Shown: positions 18,706-23,162 of the stretch, piece after piece
Layout of the letters: each line of letters begins with the position of its first letter
Position numbering within the stretch: position 1 is the stretch's first letter
DNA from: Byssochlamys sp. IMV 00236
Lineage: Eukaryota; Ascomycota; Eurotiomycetes; Eurotiales; Thermoascaceae
Assembly (NCBI GenBank): GCA_001931875.2
Contig: MSJH02000032.1
Coordinates: forward strand, 1-23,162
Length of the DNA: 23,162 nucleotides
Direction of reading: 5' to 3'
Notes under the pieces: generated by a model
The model's database searches: none
The model's input: only the letters and a program-made list of their open reading frames with translations
What the model was told of the DNA's origin: nothing
Program-made: the position numbers and the translations under genes

Positions 18706-20732
18706 AGAAGATAAGCCCTGCTCTACTTCATGAGCCTTGATTTCATCAGGTCCAATATGATTACTTTGCTTATCTTGTGTCAAATTCTGATTAAAGTCCT
18801 TGTTTCGTTCTTCTTTACCAACGATAGCTACACATAAAATAAGACACGCTGCTGTATATCCTTCTTTTTTTTTTTTACCAGTTATAAAAAGGCATCCACA
18901 GACACAACCCATGAATATGGCTTGAGTCTTGCCATAGTCTGCAATATGCTGTCCCTTAGAATTCAATTTAAACGTACCATCTGAATTACGAAGAGGATAT
19001 TTTTCACCAATTGTAGCCTCGATCTGACTTGATGCTGCACTAATCTATACACAAAAAGATAAGTTGCCAAGAAATATACACATGTGGGAACATACCAAAT
19101 TACCCAACTGATAAGCTAATCCCGGCATCAGTCCTCGGAAAGCGTCTGGGGAAAGTTCATTAATATGTGCGGGAATGACACCTAAAATTATGTAAGATAT
19201 AACGTTTCGATCAACCTTAACTATAGTGCTCGTACCCCATGCGCCTTGAACAAAGAATTGCATGATGAATGCGCCAAACTGTAAGGAGTGAATATTGGGT
19301 GCATACACCCAGAGAGGAATAAATGCGCCTGCGCAAACAGCACAAAAGCAAAGGATAAATCGACGGCCAAAGTAATTTGAAAAATATCCAAAGATCGTAC
19401 CGCCTACGATCGCACCAACATTCATGATAACACCTGTCACAGTTTGTTCAGTAGATGTATATCCAAGCTGGGAGAGAAGGAAAGTGGGGTAGAGATCTTG
19501 TGAGCCGTGCGAGAAGAAGTTCATAAAAGCCATCAAGATGACCATGTAGATCATGCGTAACCAATGTAACCGAATGGCCGTCTTGAGTTCTTTCCAGATA
19601 GATCGACCCAGGATCTTGCGAGCATGTACTTGACGCACAAATGTTTCTGATTCTGGTACCCAAATACGAATGATAACAGCCAGTATAGCAAACCCTGCAC
19701 CTACCCAAAAGAGGATACGCCAGGTCGAGTTTGTCTGAGTGACGGCATAGTTAACCAAGGTAGCAAGCAAGTAGCCGCAAGCATAACCTTGCTGATAGAT
19801 ACCAGAGAATAAACCACGTGCCTCAACAGGAAGTGTTTCAAGTGCCAAACTAGCACCAAGTCCCTAAAGAGGAATAAATCAGAATACATGCGACCAAGAA
19901 TCCTGTGCGTCTTACCCATTCGCCACCCATGGCGATACCAAAGACAGCACGAAGACCAATGAAAGTTTGTAAGTTCGGAGCAAAGCCACTTGCCATATTG
20001 ATAATCGAAAACAAGACGATGTCGATCATCAGGGGCCATCGTCGTCCAAACTTATCAGCCAGTGCACTAGAGAATAATGAATATAAGCATGCAATAAAGT
20101 ATCACCGCTTTCTTTGTTGCTTACCCAAAAATCAGTGCACCGATTGGCCGTAGCATCTATGTAGTAGTGAGACAAATCATGAGATGTTTATAAAAATAGG
20201 TCATTTTTCCATATATTACCAAAGTAGTAGTAATTGCACCTATAAAAAAATGTTATGTGTTAGTCAAGGGAAAACATTAAATCATTACCTTAATTGACTT
20301 ACTTGTGACATCAGAGGGTTGAACACCGTATGTTTCAGCTAGCATTAATGATGAAAAAATACTCCTTTTTATTTCTTTTTTGAGCATTACCTATCCGTGT
20401 TGCAGATAAAGAGACAGAAAAGAAATCGAATGCATCTAATGTCCAACCAAAGAATGCTATATTGCGTGTTATAACACTGTATTTTTAAAATAAAAGTTAT
20501 TACCTGCTGCAAATGTAATTCTTTGAGTATTATTCAAGTTTGTTAGTAAATGCCACGCATTCTGTGTCTTTTCAGGCTTTGTATAGATCGAATCTTTAAT
20601 ACGAGAAAAGATATTTCTTTTGTCAGCGTGAATTTCATTATATTCTTTCTCGCTAAAGTTGTCATCTTGTCTTTGATCTGAAGGGATGTTCTCCACTTGC
20701 TCCACCTGTGGTTTTGATTCCTTGTTTGACAT
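18694..20732 (-). CDS. Jen-type monocarboxylate:H+ symporter (MFS, SHS family)
   Basis: Plasma-membrane proton symporter expected to import lactate, pyruvate or related carboxylates. Ten minus-strand exons: 20732-20504, 20456-20391, 20338-20303, 20239-20220, 20156-20125, 20066-19916, 19863-19236, 19181-19096, 19044-18879, 18827-18694; 515 aa. Jen signature NFFSHGSQDLYPT at 293-305 fits N-x-x-[ST]-H-x-[ST]-Q-D-x-x-x-T exactly. Other family blocks: AFFGWTLDAFDFF, the MFS loop ALADKFGRRWP, AMGGEWGLGASLALETLPVE, RGLFSGIYQQGYACGYLLA and QGAWGVIPAHINELSP. The cytosolic N-terminus (about 75 residues) is hydrophilic. Exons 4 and 5 are only 20 and 32 nt. The last intron (51 nt) has no in-frame stop, so its retention would insert 17 residues; removal gives the smoother final helix. 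A Mig1/CreA-like site lies upstream. Substrate among carboxylates is not resolvable from sequence. Confidence 0.92.
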
Positions 20733-21202
20733 TTTATAAAATAAAAACAAAAAGAAAAAGAGCACAAGTGCACTCTCTCCCTTTTATATTTTTTTTGTTG
20801 CAGAAATCATACCCACGCTCCACTTCTCCTCACACTTGTTCACTTTTTTGTCTTTATTGGATCTTTCCTGCATACACAAAAAAGAGATTAGGTTTTTCCG
20901 GTGTAACTTTATTAATCATCCCATCTTTATTATGTTCTCTTTCATAATATAAAATGCGGGGTAGATAGAACCATCACACAAAGCAATCTTTTTGTTTTAC
21001 TTTTTGTTCTTATTGTTGTCATAGCAATAATACTCCTTTTTTTCGTCATTATTATCTGTAGATAAAAAATTTCAGATCTTTTTTTTTTTTTATTTTAAAA
21101 AAAATTTCCATATCAAGGGAAATTATCCGTACATGACGCATTGGTAAATGACGGGACGACAGGAATAAGTCAAGATTCTCAAATAAAATGTGTGGGGGCG
21201 TG
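20733..21202. other. Upstream region of the Jen-like gene / 3' flank of RRP6
   Basis: About 470 nt, T-rich, no gene seen. It contains the transporter promoter, including the Mig1/CreA-like site at 20956-20961, and the 3' end of the exosome gene. Confidence 0.6.
20945..20961 (+). promoter_or_regulatory. Mig1/CreA-like glucose-repressor site
   Basis: GCGGGG at 20956-20961 is preceded by AT-only bases (ATAATATAAAAT), matching the Mig1 pattern of an AT box followed by G-C/T-GGGG. It is about 224 nt upstream of the Jen-like start codon. Yeast JEN1 is glucose-repressed through Mig1; the same logic here is inference. Confidence 0.4.
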
Positions 21203-23112
21203 TTACAAGAACGATTCAAATAAGGCAGATGTTTGTTTTTCCAACTGGGAACAAGTTTCCAACCTAATCTTTTTCGCCAACTTCAAGTCAAAAGCAGAAG
21301 GATCCACTTCACGCACCGGCTTTCGTTTTTGAACGGCAGGGGATTGTAAGCTCACTTGGACCGTGCCAGGTGCTGTCACCTTGGTTTGAACTTTGGTTTC
21401 CTTTTCTTTGGGAGGCGGGGCAAGAAGAGCATCCATTTTGGCCTTTTGAATCGTAGTCGCAATAGCCTGGGAGTTCATTCGGACTAGTGGAGGACAAGGA
21501 TTACAGGCGCCAATGACGCCGCTTGTGTCTGTGGGCATTCGTTCGACCAAGGCAAAGAGCATATGATTGGGTAGCACGAAACGTATTGATTCATCTTCGT
21601 CTCGAGCCGTTTGATCACGCCAGTGGTGTAAAGCCTTGAAAACAGCGAGTTGTTGTGAGTTCATCGGATACTTCCATTTGCTCAACATGTACTTCCATCC
21701 ATAGGATCCTTTACCCTCTGCAGCATCATAGACTTCTTTATCGTACTTTTGAAGCGCGACCTCATTTGAGAGTTGCAAGGAAGAGCGCATCAGATTGGCA
21801 TTATGTGTTGAGGCAGTCAGAAGCTCGTTACGAAGGTGATCGTAAATGTACAGCAAAAAGTGCGTATCGGAACGAGCATAGGTTAGCATCTCTTGGGGTA
21901 ATGGACGAATACGCCAATCAGCCAACTGGTACTTTTTGTCCGTGTCGTAGTTGCAGTACTTTTTGAGCAAATAGGCAAGGCCGTGATGAGGAAATTCGAG
22001 AAGCTTGGTTGCAAAGTAGGTATCAAAGAGGTTGACAATGTACAGCCCAAAATCACGCTGTAACCAGATGATATCCGATTCGGCACCATGAAGGACCTTG
22101 ACGATGCTTGGATCCGCAAAGTACTCATTCAGTCGCCATAGCTTGTCGCGAATTTCGAGTGTGTCAATGATGAAATCTTGGTCACGTGTACTCACTTGCA
22201 TAAGACAAGTGAAGCCTTGGTAGCTGCGGTAGTTGTGATGTTCCAGATCGATTGCGATCTCTTCTGCGTCATCCAATACTTTCATCATCGCCTCTAGCCC
22301 TTCTTCGGTATCAACCCAGGTAAATGAGGTACTGTTGAAATCATGATACATGACAGGTTCTCTAATCTCAAACATGCGTCCAGGATATTCAATATGCTGG
22401 ATCTCGTAGCTGTAAGGGTGGGGCAATGATTTCTGTACACCGTTTTCAAATACAGGTGTCATGTCTAAGGGCACCTGCGCATGAGGCTTGTATTTGATCT
22501 TGCGTTCAAATGGTGTATTGTTTGAATTGTCTACTGGATCCTTGAATTTTGTTTGCGGTCGAACAACATTTTTAGCATGCAATATTCTATATCCTGTGTT
22601 TTCCTTTTAAAAATGTTAGACTTATTTCTTGACACACAGTTGTACTCTTACTTGAGTAATTTGAGCCACTTCAGGTGTTGCTTGTAATATATCATCATCC
22701 ATATTGATCTTGCCCTTGAGGTGATCCAAGCAAATATCCTATCAAAAAATAGATGTTCATACCTTCCCTTCCTCACATGGGCTTATGCTCTTACCGCTTT
22801 TTCTAATAAATTATCGCATACGTCAATGACACTTCCATATCCTCTTACAACATCGTCTACATCTTCAAAATCTGTCTGTGATTCTATACCAGCGTCTGAA
22901 GCACAATGCTGCAGTAATGAATTTGCTAGACTGAGTGTATTTGAAGTGGCTTGATCTAATTCTCTGGCAAATGAACGATCGAGAGTTCTAAAATAACCAA
23001 CATCGGATACAGGAATACTATTTACTGCTGCTGTAGCTGACACTAGCGATTTAAAGAGTGATGTTTGATAGGCTTTAAAATCAATTGAAGGATCGGGAAT
23101 GTCTTCTTTCAT
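21203..23112 (-). CDS. RRP6: Nuclear exosome 3'-5' exonuclease Rrp6 (EXOSC10)
   Basis: Nuclear exosome subunit trimming and degrading rRNA, snoRNA and unstable transcripts. Minus-strand exons: 23112-22795, 22738-22652, 22603-21203; 601 aa. N-terminal region (about 35-105: YFRTLDRSFARELDQA onward) is the PMC2NT domain that pairs with Rrp47/C1D. The DEDD-Y exonuclease core is complete: IDLEHHNYRSYQGF (Asp254, Glu256), HGAESDIIWLQRDFGL (Asp312), and YARSDTHFLL (Tyr377, Asp381). The HRDC domain follows at about 447-500 (LAVFKALHHWRDQTARDEDE, FVLPNHMLFALVERMP). The C-terminus is short and basic (QKRKPVREVDPSAF), making the protein shorter than yeast (about 730 aa) or human (about 885 aa) Rrp6; the lost part is the C-terminal tail. 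The start codon is 13 nt from a long homopolymer that ends the window (T run on the coding strand), so the true promoter is outside. Confidence 0.94.
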
Positions 23113-23125
23113 TTTTTAATCAATG

Positions 23126-23162
<37 letters not shown>
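23126..23162. repeat. poly(A) tract at the window edge
   Basis: At least 37 A to the last base, just upstream of the RRP6 start codon. As at the left edge, the sequence ends within the run. Confidence 0.95.

Overview
This is a eukaryotic, almost certainly fungal, window. It has short introns (mostly 45-75 nt, GT..AG), AT-rich spacers, A/T homopolymers and close gene packing. The gene set suggests an early-diverging fungus of the Mucoromycota/Mucorales type: a stand-alone PGAP2-like half of Cwh43, a FAR1-type zinc-finger protein, a carotenoid-oxygenase relative and a Jen-type carboxylate transporter. The lineage is an inference. No rRNA, tRNA, CRISPR or intact transposon was seen. The window starts in a T run and ends in an A run, so it is probably a whole contig cut at homopolymers.

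Layout. 1-3.3 kb: a CTK2-type cyclin (+) converges on an indoleamine 2,3-dioxygenase (-). 3.3-4.3 kb: divergent spacer full of simple repeats. 4.3-8.2 kb: Cwh43-N/PGAP2-like membrane protein (+), D-2-hydroxyacid dehydrogenase (+) and a convergent M17 leucyl aminopeptidase (-). 8.3-10.1 kb: no intact gene, but decayed coding sequence on +. 10.1-13.8 kb: three tandem minus-strand genes, Pmp3, a carotenoid-oxygenase-fold protein and a GNAT acetyltransferase. 13.8-14.4 kb: spacer with a promoter-like stretch and a possible 19-aa Cys-tailed peptide. 14.4-16.6 kb: FAR1/WRKY-GCM1-type putative transcription factor (-). 16.6-18.7 kb: gene-poor, with broken coding frames on +. 18.7-23.1 kb: Jen-like monocarboxylate transporter in ten exons (-) and the nuclear exosome exonuclease Rrp6 (-).

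Exon joins were worked out by hand from splice sites, reading phase and family continuity. Each intact gene model given here sums to a whole number of codons with one terminal stop. The genes do not form one pathway; they are ordinary neighbours in transcription (Ctk2, Rrp6), NAD synthesis (IDO), GPI lipid remodelling, peptide turnover and carboxylate uptake.

The most unusual item is the carotenoid-oxygenase-like gene. Three of the four iron-binding histidine positions are asparagine in an otherwise intact frame, behind a Thr/Ala repeat-rich N-terminal extension, which suggests a non-canonical or catalytically dead member. Two genes (this one and pmp3) need GC-AG introns with the same GCAAGT donor.
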